DNA of 64,000 nucleotides, from NCBI RefSeq assembly GCF_040219615.1, contig NZ_JAVJSE010000031.1:72892-136891 (forward strand), given 5' to 3'. The DNA comes from Thalassobaculum_A sp040219615 (GTDB lineage: Bacteria; Pseudomonadota; Alphaproteobacteria; Thalassobaculales; Thalassobaculaceae). The notes beneath the pieces are model-generated. The model did not search any database. It saw only the letters and a program-made list of their open reading frames with translations, and was not told the DNA's origin. A program made the position numbers and the translations under genes. Positions 25,183 to 33,044 of this stretch are shown in pieces (position 1 is the stretch's first letter; every line of letters starts with the position of its first letter).

Positions 25183-26958
25183 ATGCGACGACCAGCCACG
25201 ATCGCCCTGTGGGCGATGTCAATTCTGTTGGCCGTATCCTGGATGCTCGATCCGGCTCAGGCACAACAGACCCATTCAGCCGGAAACTGGAACTGGGTGT
25301 CGGTCACCCAGGCGGAGTGCGAGCAGCGCGCGCGCCGGGCCCTGGCGGCGGCGGCCAGCCGGTTCTCGTTGCCGTTTCAGGTGCGGAGCCAGGACGGCTG
25401 GATCTTCGGCGACACCGTCGGCCACACCTCGGCCTACATCGCCTGCGTCGCCGACGACGACACGCCGAACCTAGTCAGCGCCGCCGCCCGGCGCGTGCTG
25501 GTGGTCGTCGACGTCGACACCGTGCGCGCCGGTGTCAGCGGCCAGTTGCGCGACTTTCTCCGGCAGTGCTTCCGTGACGATTCCTGCGGCGGCGCATCGG
25601 CAGCCGGGCCGGTCACCGCGCCCGGCGCTCCGGCGGCCGACCCGCAGGCCGGTGCCTTCCTCGGCTGCTATGCCGACAAGGTCCAGGATCGCGACCTGCC
25701 CGACTTGACGAAGCTCGGCGGAAGAAACTCCGCACAAAGCTGCATCGCACACTGCGGCGGCAAGGGGTTTGCGTTCGCCGGGACCCAGTACGGCGTCGAA
25801 TGCGCCTGCGGCAACAGCTACGGCAAGCACGGACAGTCAGGGGCGGTGTGCGACTACGACTGCGGCGGCCGGCCCGGCGAGAAGTGCGGCGGTTTCGCCG
25901 CCAACTCGATCTACGCCACCGGCGTGTCGCCGGCCGCGACCCGGCAGCTGCCGCCCGACACCCCCTTCCGCCAGCTCGACGCACCCCGCGGCGCCTATCT
26001 CGGCTGCTATGCCGACAAGGTCCAGGATCGCGACCTGCCCGACTTGACGAAGCTCGGCGGAAGAAATTCCGCACAAAGCTGCATCGCGCACTGCGGCGGC
26101 AAGGGCTTCGCGTTCGCCGGGACCCAGTACGGCGTCGAATGCGCTTGCGGGAACAGCTACGGCAAGCACGGCACGTCGGGGGCGGTCTGCGACTACGACT
26201 GCGGCGGCCGGCCCGGCGAGAAGTGCGGGGGGTTCGCCGCCAACTCGATCTACGCAACCGGCGTGACGGCGGTCGCGACCCGGCAACCGTCCCCGTCCCC
26301 GACCCCGTCCCCCGGCAACTCCGGCGCGGCGGCCGGCGCCTTCCTCGGCTGCTATGCCGACAAGGGCGGCGATCGCGACCTGCCGGACTTCACCCAGCTC
26401 GAATCCACCAACTCGCCCCAGGCCTGCACCAAGCATTGCGCGGACAAGGGCTACATCTACGCCGGCACCCAGTACGGGCGCGAGTGTGCCTGCGGCGACA
26501 CCTATGGCAAGCACGGCCCGTCCAAGGCCTGCGACTACGCCTGCACCGGCGCGCCGGGCGAGATCTGCGGCGGCTACTACGCCAATTCGATCTACGCGAC
26601 CGGCGTGTCGCCGGCCGCGGTGCAGCAGCTGCCGCCGGATACGCCGTTCCGCCAACTCGACGCACCCCGCGGCACCTATCTCGGCTGCTTCGTCGACAAG
26701 CGCGGCGACCGCGACCTGCGGGACTTCACCAAACTTGGCAACGCGAACTCCGGCCAGGCCTGCGTACGGCACTGCGCCGGCAAGGGCTTCGCCTTCGCCG
26801 GAACCCAGTACGGCGTCGAATGCGCCTGCGGGAACAGCTATGGCAAGCACGGTACGTCGCCGTCCTGCGACTACGACTGCGGCGGCAAGCCGGGCGAGAA
26901 GTGCGGCGGCCACTACGCCAACTCGGTCTACTCGACTGGGATCAAGCCCCGCAACTGA
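25183..26958 (+). CDS. Secreted protein with four WSC domains
   Basis: A 591-residue exported protein. A signal peptide covers about 1-27 (ends DPAQAQ). Residues 30-145 are a novel N-domain with four Cys. Four WSC domains follow at about 157-247, 270-361, 385-475 and 497-587. Each begins LGCYADK or LGCFVDK, contains CIAHCGGKG-like and ECACGNSYGKHG motifs, and ends CGG..ANSIYATG. Domains 1-2 and 3-4 are joined by a linker containing QLPPDTPFRQLDAPRG; domains 2-3 by a Ser/Pro linker. WSC domains are Cys-rich carbohydrate-binding modules, best known from fungal wall sensors and uncommon in bacteria. Domains 1 and 2 are almost identical even at DNA level. Confidence 0.9.
   Translation: MRRPATIALWAMSILLAVSWMLDPAQAQQTHSAGNWNWVSVTQAECEQRARRALAAAASRFSLPFQVRSQDGWIFGDTVGHTSAYIACVADDDTPNLVSAAARRVLVVVDVDTVRAGVSGQLRDFLRQCFRDDSCGGASAAGPVTAPGAPAADPQAGAFLGCYADKVQDRDLPDLTKLGGRNSAQSCIAHCGGKGFAFAGTQYGVECACGNSYGKHGQSGAVCDYDCGGRPGEKCGGFAANSIYATGVSPAATRQLPPDTPFRQLDAPRGAYLGCYADKVQDRDLPDLTKLGGRNSAQSCIAHCGGKGFAFAGTQYGVECACGNSYGKHGTSGAVCDYDCGGRPGEKCGGFAANSIYATGVTAVATRQPSPSPTPSPGNSGAAAGAFLGCYADKGGDRDLPDFTQLESTNSPQACTKHCADKGYIYAGTQYGRECACGDTYGKHGPSKACDYACTGAPGEICGGYYANSIYATGVSPAAVQQLPPDTPFRQLDAPRGTYLGCFVDKRGDRDLRDFTKLGNANSGQACVRHCAGKGFAFAGTQYGVECACGNSYGKHGTSPSCDYDCGGKPGEKCGGHYANSVYSTGIKPRN
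25651..26267 (+). repeat. Near-identical tandem WSC-coding repeats
   Basis: The DNA of WSC domain 1 (25651-25926) and domain 2 (25990-26267) is nearly the same, with only scattered third-base differences; the period is 339 bases. Domains 3 and 4 (from 26335 and 26671) are more diverged, with a period of 336 bases. This points to a recent unit duplication on top of an older one. Confidence 0.8.
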
Positions 26959-27254
26959 CGGCGGTGGGCGGCCGGGCGCTGCTGTACGAGCGGTGCGGCT
27001 TCGCCGAGGCGATCAATACGTTGAAGAAGGCGCCGAACCGCATCCAGCTCAAGTACAAGAACCCGCGCGTTCGAGGACTTCCGGGAGCGCTGAGCTCGGG
27101 CCGGTTCATGAGACAGGCCAGCACGGATGTGTGGCTGTCGGTGGTGCCGGCGACCGGCCATCTGGTGAACCTGGAGGAGCCCGACCTGTTCCACCGCCCG
27201 GCGGAGGACGTCTTCGCCCAGCTGGAAGCCGAGTGCGGCTCCCAAGGGGGGTAA
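26959..27254 (+). pseudogene. Degenerate coding remnant, hydrolase-like tail
   Basis: No intact gene is visible between the WSC gene and tRNA-Pro. The plus strand holds broken coding-like pieces in more than one frame. From 26980 a peptide LLYERCGFAEAINTLKK can be read; a frame change near 27060 would give RAFEDFRER then a stop. From about 27130 the peptide VVPATGHLVNLEEPDLF followed by HRPAEDVFAQLEAE closely resembles the C-terminal end of alpha/beta hydrolases, whose catalytic His lies in GTGHLVNLEEP. I read this as relics of at least one decayed gene. Confidence 0.5.
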
Positions 27255-27314
27255 GCAGGGACTCCCGGGAGCGCCGGGGCAATCGGCTCAGTCGGATTTG
27301 CAGCAGGAAGATGT

Positions 27315-27391
27315 TGGTCGGGGAGAGAGGATTCGAACCTCCGGCCCCTGCCTCCCGAAGACAGTGCTCTACCAGGCTGAGCTACTCCCCG
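27315..27391 (-). tRNA. tRNA-Pro (anticodon CGG)
   Basis: The minus strand folds into a full cloverleaf. The acceptor stem is CGGGGAG with CTCCCCG, followed by discriminator A and an encoded CCA at 27315-27317. The D-arm contains AGCCTGGTAGAGC, the anticodon arm is CTGTC-TTCGGGA-GGCAG with anticodon CGG, and the T-arm contains GGTTCGAATCC. The anticodon reads the proline codon CCG, a frequent codon in this DNA. No terminator is obvious downstream. Confidence 0.96.
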
Positions 27392-27582
27392 ACCGATACG
27401 GGCTGATAGGCGGCCCGCCGGGATGCGAGGGCGTGATATAGCGGGTCGCCGAAGCGGCATCAAGCCCGGATCGTGCTGGCGGCCAAGGAATTTCCGGCGC
27501 CGGCCGGCCGGTGGGTTTGCGGCGCCGCGATCCTCTGGTTAGCTGTCGCGGATTCGCTTCCGCCACACCAGGGAGACCGTCC

Positions 27583-28623
27583 ATGGCCGGGCCTGCCGCC
27601 CCCCCTGCCGCCGCCAGCGTCCATCTCAGCCTCGGCGAGGTGCACGCGCTCGCCAGCCGCTGCCTCGTCGCCAACGGCTGCGACGCCGTCAACGCCGGGG
27701 CCGTGGCCGACACCATCGCCGCCGCCGAGCGCGACATCTGCCTGTCGCACGGCCTGTTCCGGCTGCCCGGCTACGTGGCGTCGCTGCGCAGCGGCAAGGT
27801 GAACGGCAGCGCCCGCCCGCAGGTCGAGGACCTGGCCCCCGGTGTGGTGCGGGTCGACGGCAAGGGCGGGTTCGCGCCGCTGGCGCTGCAGGCTGGCCGC
27901 GAGCCGCTGATGGGCAAGGCGCGCAGCCAGGGCATCGCGGCGCTGGCGCTGAACGACATCCACCATTTCGCGGCGCTTTGGCCGGAGGTCGAGGCGCTGG
28001 CCGAGCAGGGGCTGTGTGCCTTCGCCTTTACCGCCGCCTTCCCCTATGTGGTGGCGGCCGGCGGACGGCGGCCGATCTACGGCACCAACCCCATGGCCTT
28101 CGCCTGGCCGCGGCCGGGCCGCGACCCGCTGGTGTTCGACCAGGCGTCGTCGGCGCTGGCCCGCGGCGAGATCATGATCGCCGCGCGCGAGGGCCACGAG
28201 GTGCCGCCGGGTACCGGCATCGACGCCGACGGCAACGCGACCACCGACCCGAAAGCCATCCTGGACGGCGGCGCCCAGCTGCCGTTCGGCGGCTACAAGG
28301 GGGCCTCGATCGCGCTGATGATCGAGCTGTTGGTCGGCGCCCTGATCGGCGACAAGTTCAGCTTCGAGGCGCTGGCCGCCGACAACGGCGACGGCGGCCC
28401 GCCAAAGGGCGGCGAGCTGATGCTGGCGATCGACCCGGCCCGGTTCGGCGACCCCGAGGGCTTCGCCACCCATGCCGAACTGCTGTTCGCCCAGATCACT
28501 GCGGAGGAGGGCGTGCGGCTGCCGGCCGACCGGCGGCGCCGCAACCGGGCGACGACCGCGACCGCCGGCGTAGCGGTGGACGCGGCCCTGCACGCCAGGA
28601 TCCTGGACCTGGCCGGCGGCTGA
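27583..28623 (+). CDS. Ldh family (malate/lactate-type) oxidoreductase
   Basis: A 346-residue NAD(P)-dependent dehydrogenase of the Ldh/Mdh-2 superfamily, which reduces 2-oxo acids or cyclic imino acids such as piperideine-2-carboxylate. Signature parts are AAERDICLSHGLFRLPGY near 45-62, ALNDIHHFAALWPEVEALAE around the active-site His, GTNPMAFAWPR, and QLPFGGYKGASIALMIELL. The shift from the canonical SHGxxR motif to CLSHGLFRLPGY is typical of the imine-reductase sub-group. GGGAGACC precedes the ATG at 27583. It appears to be a single-gene unit. Confidence 0.87.
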   Translation: MAGPAAPPAAASVHLSLGEVHALASRCLVANGCDAVNAGAVADTIAAAERDICLSHGLFRLPGYVASLRSGKVNGSARPQVEDLAPGVVRVDGKGGFAPLALQAGREPLMGKARSQGIAALALNDIHHFAALWPEVEALAEQGLCAFAFTAAFPYVVAAGGRRPIYGTNPMAFAWPRPGRDPLVFDQASSALARGEIMIAAREGHEVPPGTGIDADGNATTDPKAILDGGAQLPFGGYKGASIALMIELLVGALIGDKFSFEALAADNGDGGPPKGGELMLAIDPARFGDPEGFATHAELLFAQITAEEGVRLPADRRRRNRATTATAGVAVDAALHARILDLAGG

Positions 28624-28624
28624 A

Positions 28625-28660
28625 CCTTCGCGGCCCCGCGCAGGCGGGGCGCCTCAGGCT
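28625..28660. repeat. REP-like palindrome, family A half element
   Basis: A single arm of the family A repeat: CCTTCGCGGCC, then a hairpin CCCCGC-GCAG-GCGGGG, then GCCTCAGG. The matching second arm seen at 4082-4200 and 48875-48990 is missing. It starts just after the Ldh-family gene. Confidence 0.55.
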
Positions 28661-28685
28661 GTCGAGCGCGCCCGGGAAAGACCCG

Positions 28686-29078
28686 TCACTCCAAAGGGCG
28701 GGCGAAGCTGATCTCGTGGCCGTCCGGGTCGACCATGTGGAAGTAGCGCTCGCCCCAGGGCGCGTCGCGCGGCGGGAACTCCGGCGTGACGCCCTGGGCC
28801 AGCACGTGGCGGTAGCTGGCGTCGACGTCGGCGACGTGAAAGATCACCCGGCCCCACCAGCCCGGCGCGCCGGTGCCGGCCTCGGCGGTCAGGTTCAGGC
28901 TCTGGCCGCCGGCATCGAGGGTGGTGAACGCGGCTCCCGCCCCGCCCTTGGTGAGTCCGAAGCCGAGCCGCCGGTAGAAGTCGACGGCCCGTGACATGTC
29001 GGCGGTCGCCAGCGTGACCGCGCTGACCGACTCGATCGCTGGCGCCCGCCGCCGGGGGTCGGTGTCGGTGGCCGTCAC
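28686..29078 (-). CDS. VOC family (glyoxalase-like) protein
   Basis: A 130-residue single VOC domain with SVSAVTLATADMSRAVDFYRRLGF-type opening strands, the central VIFHVADVDASYRHVL and the closing YFHMVDPDGHEISFARPL. Candidate metal ligands are His in FHVADV and Glu in HEISFA; the N-terminal position is not a clear His. Functions in the family range from glyoxalases to antibiotic-binding proteins. The GTG start overlaps the stop of the small acidic-protein gene upstream (GTGA), so translation is coupled to it. Confidence 0.8.
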   Translation of the reverse strand: MTATDTDPRRRAPAIESVSAVTLATADMSRAVDFYRRLGFGLTKGGAGAAFTTLDAGGQSLNLTAEAGTGAPGWWGRVIFHVADVDASYRHVLAQGVTPEFPPRDAPWGERYFHMVDPDGHEISFARPLE

Positions 29079-29233
29079 GGCTTCTTCTTCTCGTCTTCCT
29101 TGTCGTGGTCCGGGGCGCCGGAGCCGCCGCCCGGGGTCGAGGAGGACGGCGGATCGCTGGCCGGGAACGAGTCCTCCAGTTCCTCGTCCAGCTCCGCGTC
29201 CTGCTCCTGTTTGGTCTTCGGATTGTCGGTCAT
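29075..29233 (-). CDS. Small acidic protein with SFPASDPPS motif
   Basis: A 52-residue protein. It opens MTDNPKTKQEQDAELDEELE, then carries SFPASDPPS at about 22-30, and ends in a charged Asp/Lys tail. The motif ELEDSFPASDPPS occurs in many short proteobacterial proteins of unknown role, often beside stress genes. Here it lies between a host-attachment-type gene (33 bases upstream) and the VOC gene (4-base overlap) on the same strand. It is strongly charged and probably disordered apart from one short helix. Confidence 0.72.
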   Translation of the reverse strand: MTDNPKTKQEQDAELDEELEDSFPASDPPSSSTPGGGSGAPDHDKEDEKKKP

Positions 29234-29266
29234 GGTGCGTGTGTCCTCGCTTGCGAAACGGTCGGT

Positions 29267-29710
29267 TCAGATACTGTCCCGGATGCGCTGCCGCAGCTCG
29301 TCCTCGGGGAGTTTCGAGTAATCCTTGTCGACCTCGTGGCGGACGCGATCCCGCAGCCGGTCCGGCATCTTCGAGCGCAGGTCGCCGAGAAAGGCCGGCG
29401 CCGCGACCACGACCAGGTCCTGGAAGGCCTCGTGGCGGCGGCCGTCGTCCAGGGTCTGCATGACGTCGCGGGCGAAGCGCTCCTTGGCGTGCTCGTGCGG
29501 GTCGGTCGGCGGCTCCATCGCATGGCGGCCCGGGCCGCCGCTGTCGAAGCTGCGGCCCGGTCTGTCGCTGTCGATGTCGCGGCTGGGCGGCAGGGCCGCG
29601 GTCATCTCGTGGCGCCGCTTCCAGGACCTGGCGGCGATGCCGCCCACGGCCTCGTAGACCTTGGCGCGCCCCGCATCCGCGACGACGATCCAGGTCACCG
29701 GCTTGGCCAT
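29267..29710 (-). CDS. Host attachment family protein
   Basis: A 147-residue protein matching the 'host attachment' family. It has the opening WIVVADAGRAKVYEAVG, a central acidic/His segment with DPHEHAKERFARDV, and FQDLVVVAAPAFLGDLRSKMPDRLR followed by EVDKDYSKLPEDELRQRI. The name comes from plant-associated bacteria, but the fold is close to the baeRF / eRF1-domain-1-like proteins and the biochemical role is unknown. It leads a three-gene run with the small acidic protein and the VOC protein. Confidence 0.85.
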   Translation of the reverse strand: MAKPVTWIVVADAGRAKVYEAVGGIAARSWKRRHEMTAALPPSRDIDSDRPGRSFDSGGPGRHAMEPPTDPHEHAKERFARDVMQTLDDGRRHEAFQDLVVVAAPAFLGDLRSKMPDRLRDRVRHEVDKDYSKLPEDELRQRIRDSI

Positions 29711-29768
29711 CGGAAGTCTCCTGTCCTTCGTACTGTGGACGAATGATCAACCCGCACACCCCGGCCGG

Positions 29769-29785
29769 GGTTCCTTGCAGGAACC
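29769..29785. terminator. Hairpin between pfpI-like and host-attachment genes
   Basis: GGTTCC and GGAACC flank a 5-base loop, next to a GC-rich palindrome (CCCCGGCCGGGG). The site is downstream of the PfpI-like gene on the minus strand. No T-run follows, so this is only a possible terminator. Confidence 0.35.
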
Positions 29786-29815
29786 GGTCCGGGGCGCGGA
29801 CAGGGCGCGGCCCGG

Positions 29816-30379
29816 TCAGCCGGTCGCGCGCTGCCGGTGGCGGCCCTCGCCGACCTCCTCGACGATCTTCGAGACGAAGGCCGGCAGGTCGCCCGGGTTG
29901 CGGCTGGTGACGATGCCGCCGTCGACCACGACCGGCTCGTCCATCCAGGTGGCGCCGGCGTTCTCCAGGTCGCGCCGGATCGAGGGGTAGGAGGTGACGT
30001 CGCGGCCGCGCACGGCGTCGGCCTCGACCAGCAGCCACGGGCCGTGGCAGATCGCCGCGACCGGCTTGCCGCTGCCGAGGAACGCCCGCACGACCGCCAT
30101 CGCGGACCGGTCGATGCGGAGCAGGTCGGGGTTGATCTGTCCGCCCGGCAGCACGAGGCCGTCGTAGGCGGCGCATTCGGCGTCGGCGGCCTTCAGGTCG
30201 ACCGCCACCGTCCGGCCCCAGTCGGACTTGTCCCAGCCGCGGATGCTCTTGCCGTCCGGGCTGGCGACATGCACCTCGGCGCCGGCCCGGCGCAACTCGT
30301 CGCGGGGCACCTCGAGCTCCGACTGCTCGAAGCCGTTGGTGGCGAGGATCAGGATCCTGGCGTTCCGGATGTCCGGCAT
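29816..30379 (-). CDS. DJ-1/PfpI family protein
   Basis: A 187-residue member of the DJ-1/PfpI superfamily (type-1 glutamine-amidotransferase-like). It has RILILATNGFEQSEL with the conserved Glu near 18-21, LVLPGGQINPD, and the nucleophile elbow AICHGPW with Cys111 and His112. Proteins of this class act as general stress proteins, glyoxalase III or deglycase-like enzymes, or proteases. The start at 30379 has GGAG seven bases upstream; an in-frame ATG at 30391 has no such site. Confidence 0.88.
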   Translation of the reverse strand: MPDIRNARILILATNGFEQSELEVPRDELRRAGAEVHVASPDGKSIRGWDKSDWGRTVAVDLKAADAECAAYDGLVLPGGQINPDLLRIDRSAMAVVRAFLGSGKPVAAICHGPWLLVEADAVRGRDVTSYPSIRRDLENAGATWMDEPVVVDGGIVTSRNPGDLPAFVSKIVEEVGEGRHRQRATG

Positions 30380-30491
30380 ATGCGTCTCCATCGGGTGGGT
30401 AGGCGGGCGAACGTGCCCGTGCCACTCAATGGGACTCGCAGCGGCGCGGATTGTTCCGTCGACCGCATCGCCTGCGCGCTTGTGTCGCCCG

Positions 30492-31313
30492 TCAGAACCG
30501 GTGGTCGGACAGCATCGGGTAGAGCTCGAAGAACCGGTCGTAGAAGGTGCGGGCGTAGACCTGCATCTGCGACATCGAGGTGAAGCCGTATTTGCGGTGC
30601 ATCCACTCGCGGCCTTCCTCGACCACGCGGCGCTGGTTGATCGACAGCGGGTCGGTGCGGATCAGGTCGGCCTGGTCGCGCAGCAGGCTGGTGTCCTCCT
30701 CGAAGGACACCCGGTTGGTGACCGCCGAGGCGTACTCGTTGACGTAGCCCTTGATGATCAGCTCCAGGTCGGCGCAGTAGCCCCGGAAATTGGCGCCGTC
30801 GTACAGCAGGTTCATGTGGCTCGGACTGACCCGTTCCATGACGGTTTCGACGAACGAGCGCCGGACCAGCCAGACGATGTGGTTCATGTGCCAGACATAG
30901 CGGGTCTGGTCGGCCGGCAATTGGGCGTACTCGGCCCAGTGCACGCCGCAGGGCGACAGGATGCCGACCCGCGGGTGCCGCTTGATCTCGTCCAGCAGGA
31001 TCGGCACCAGCGGGGCCTCGAAGGTGACGTCGTTGCACACCAGCAGGAAGTAGTCGTAGGCGTGGAACTTGGCCTCGCGCAGCAGCTGCAGCAGGCCGAA
31101 GTTGAAGCCGCGCGGGTACCGCAACCCCTCCTTCAGCGCCTCGTCCCAGTTGGCCCAGTAGGTGTAGTAGTCGCAGAGCTGGTCCCGGCTGGTGCCGCTC
31201 TCGACCACGTAGATGTCGGTCTCGCCGTTGTTCTGGCGCTCGAACTGCTCGTACAGGCGGTTCGCGACCTGCGGCAGGTTGCGGGTCAGGATGATGGTGG
31301 CGACTTCCCTCAT
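30492..31313 (-). CDS. GT-A fold glycosyltransferase-like protein
   Basis: A 273-residue protein that looks like a GT2-type transferase. The first strand is ATIILTRNLPQVANRLYEQF, followed by IYVVESGTS. The segment YDYFLLVCNDVTFEAP supplies an N-D pair where the metal-binding DxD usually sits. RVGILSPCGVHWAEY and VWHMNHIVWLVRRSF continue the fold. No membrane segment is present. The start ATG overlaps the stop of the GatZ-like gene (ATGA), so the two are coupled. It is the last gene of the minus-strand glycan operon at 30.5-35.3 kb. Confidence 0.7.
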   Translation of the reverse strand: MREVATIILTRNLPQVANRLYEQFERQNNGETDIYVVESGTSRDQLCDYYTYWANWDEALKEGLRYPRGFNFGLLQLLREAKFHAYDYFLLVCNDVTFEAPLVPILLDEIKRHPRVGILSPCGVHWAEYAQLPADQTRYVWHMNHIVWLVRRSFVETVMERVSPSHMNLLYDGANFRGYCADLELIIKGYVNEYASAVTNRVSFEEDTSLLRDQADLIRTDPLSINQRRVVEEGREWMHRKYGFTSMSQMQVYARTFYDRFFELYPMLSDHRF

Positions 31314-32485
31314 GGCACACCCGTCAGCCGGAAGCATTCCAGATAGCGCCGGATGGCGTCCTTCACCCGAGACTTCAGGTGGCCTTCCAGGTCGACGCCG
31401 CGGGCCGCAAGCCGGGCATCGGCGTCATGCCGGATGACGGCGAATTCCGGTGTCGAGAAGACATAATGCCCCGCGATCACCGCGCGGTCGCGGTCGTCGG
31501 CGCGGGTCTGCGCCAGCATCCACTTCTCCCATTTGCGGCTGGCCAGCGCGAGCTCGAGGAAGCGGTCGCGCAGGTCCAGCAGGCCGTTGGCCTCCAGCAC
31601 GTGCAACAGGGCGCGGGTCTCGGTCACCCCGAACTCCGGGGCGACATTGGCGGCGGCGATGCCGTAGGCCGGCAGCGAACGGAGGGTCTCGCGGCTCAGG
31701 TAATCCGTGTTGTGCTGCTTGAGCAGGACGTCGAAGGACCGAAGCCGATCGACCAGCTGCGGCACGTGGATCTCGGACGGCATCTCGCCGCGGATGCGGT
31801 AGGGCGATCCGAACGACCCGACGTTCCGGGTTTCCAGGACCTTGGTGCCGGTCTGTGCGACCACGAACAGCGGTGGCTCGACGTCCTGTTCCCGGCAGAA
31901 CCGCTGCACCCGCTCCAGCATGTCCGACAGGTCGTCCAGGCCGTGCGTCACCGCGTCCTGTTCCTCGGTGCCGATCTCGAAGGCGATCTCCCGGCCCAGG
32001 CGGCGGGCGGTGTCGGTGCAGTGGCGGTACAGCGTAAACAGCCGCTCGAGCGCCACGTCCCCCGGCGGCTCGCCGTCCGGGCTGACGCTGGTGTCGAGAT
32101 GCAGGACCGAGAAGCCGGCTTCGATGTCCTCGTCGTAGGACCTCATCGCCGACGCCATCGCGTCGGATTCGCTCAGCGCGCCGGCCAGTTCGCGTGCGTT
32201 CTGCCAGGGGCCGCCATGGTCGCGGCACAGCAGCACCCGCCCGCCGGTGTCGCGGGCGCGGACGAACTCGGCGAACCGGTCTGCCGACCAGCCTTCGACA
32301 TAACCGGCGCCGAGCGCGTCGGTGTCGACCTGGCGGCGGCTGGGGATCAGCATCAGGTCCACGTCGTGCTCGTTGGCGAGTTCGACCGTGGCCTCGACGG
32401 TCAGCCGGCTCACCACGCCGACACCGAGCAGGGTCTTCGGCCATGTCCTCAGTTGGGCGAGCAACCGCTCGCGTACCGCCCCCAT
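31310..32485 (-). CDS. GatZ/KbaZ-like class II aldolase family protein
   Basis: A 391-residue TIM-barrel protein resembling the tagatose-bisphosphate aldolase 'non-catalytic' subunit (GatZ/KbaZ/AgaZ). Matching parts are VLLCRDHGGPWQN, FSVLHLDTSVSPDG, IAFEIGTEEQDAV, PLFVVAQTGTKV and LKQHNTDYLS, followed by NVAPEFGVTETRAL. No gene for the catalytic GatY-type partner is in the locus. It is sandwiched between a KdsC-like phosphatase gene and a glycosyltransferase gene, so it probably serves sugar-precursor synthesis rather than galactitol breakdown. The start at 32485 follows a G-rich site. Confidence 0.75.
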   Translation of the reverse strand: MGAVRERLLAQLRTWPKTLLGVGVVSRLTVEATVELANEHDVDLMLIPSRRQVDTDALGAGYVEGWSADRFAEFVRARDTGGRVLLCRDHGGPWQNARELAGALSESDAMASAMRSYDEDIEAGFSVLHLDTSVSPDGEPPGDVALERLFTLYRHCTDTARRLGREIAFEIGTEEQDAVTHGLDDLSDMLERVQRFCREQDVEPPLFVVAQTGTKVLETRNVGSFGSPYRIRGEMPSEIHVPQLVDRLRSFDVLLKQHNTDYLSRETLRSLPAYGIAAANVAPEFGVTETRALLHVLEANGLLDLRDRFLELALASRKWEKWMLAQTRADDRDRAVIAGHYVFSTPEFAVIRHDADARLAARGVDLEGHLKSRVKDAIRRYLECFRLTGVP

Positions 32486-32498
32486 CCGCTGCCCCCGT

Positions 32499-33011
32499 TC
32501 AGGATGAACTCCCCGCCTCTTCCTTGTAGCGGAACAGATCGAAGGGCTCGAAGAATTTCGCCAGGACATGCAGGCAGGCCTCGGCGACCGCCCGGTCGCC
32601 ACCCTTGCGTTCGGTCACGTAGTCGGCATGCGCGCGCGCCAGCGGGTCGGCGTCGGCCGGGGCGATGGAATAGCCCACTGCGCCGAACACCACGGCGTCG
32701 AAGATCCCGTCGCCCATGTAGATGACGCTGTCCAGCGGCCAGCGCTCGGCCATCCAGTCGACCCTGTGCAGGGTGCTGACCAGGTCGAGCGGCAGCCCCA
32801 TGTCGTCCTGGACGCGCCTGCGGGTGATCGGAAAGCCGCGCTTGTCGCCGCTGATGACATGGACCGGCAGCCGGCCGGCCAGCAGGCCGATGGCGTCGTT
32901 GTCGTCGGGGCCGAAGCGCTTCAGGACCTTGCCGGCGTCGGAATAGTAGATCGCCCCGTCCGTGAGAACGCCGTCGACGTCGAGGATCAGGACTTTCGGG
33001 TCGATCGGCAT
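32499..33011 (-). CDS. KdsC-like HAD phosphatase
   Basis: A 170-residue C0-type HAD hydrolase. Motif I is LILDVDGVLTDGAIYY with both catalytic Asp residues. ISGDKRG is motif II, Lys follows in the middle region, and YMGDGIFDAVVF is motif IV. Proteins of this size and motif spacing include KDO-8-phosphate phosphatase and similar acylneuraminate or heptose phosphatases. In this locus it would remove phosphate from the product of the neighbouring aldolase-like protein. It lies 13 bases upstream of the gatZ-like gene in the same direction. Confidence 0.83.
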   Translation of the reverse strand: MPIDPKVLILDVDGVLTDGAIYYSDAGKVLKRFGPDDNDAIGLLAGRLPVHVISGDKRGFPITRRRVQDDMGLPLDLVSTLHRVDWMAERWPLDSVIYMGDGIFDAVVFGAVGYSIAPADADPLARAHADYVTERKGGDRAVAEACLHVLAKFFEPFDLFRYKEEAGSSS

Positions 33012-33044
33012 GGCACCCCAGGGTGTCGTGAGGAAGCGGCGGCG

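Noticed and set aside
25651..26943. Regular repeats as a possible CRISPR array
   Set aside because: The units are about 337 bases long, in frame, and encode WSC domains; there are no short repeats with unique spacers and no cas genes.
27315..27391. tRNA-Pro as a current prophage or island attachment site
   Set aside because: No integrase, phage gene or duplicated tRNA 3' end is visible in the window; only debris suggests an old event.
31310..32485. GatZ-like gene as part of a galactitol/tagatose pathway
   Set aside because: No gatY, PTS, transporter or tagatose kinase genes are near; all neighbours belong to glycan synthesis.
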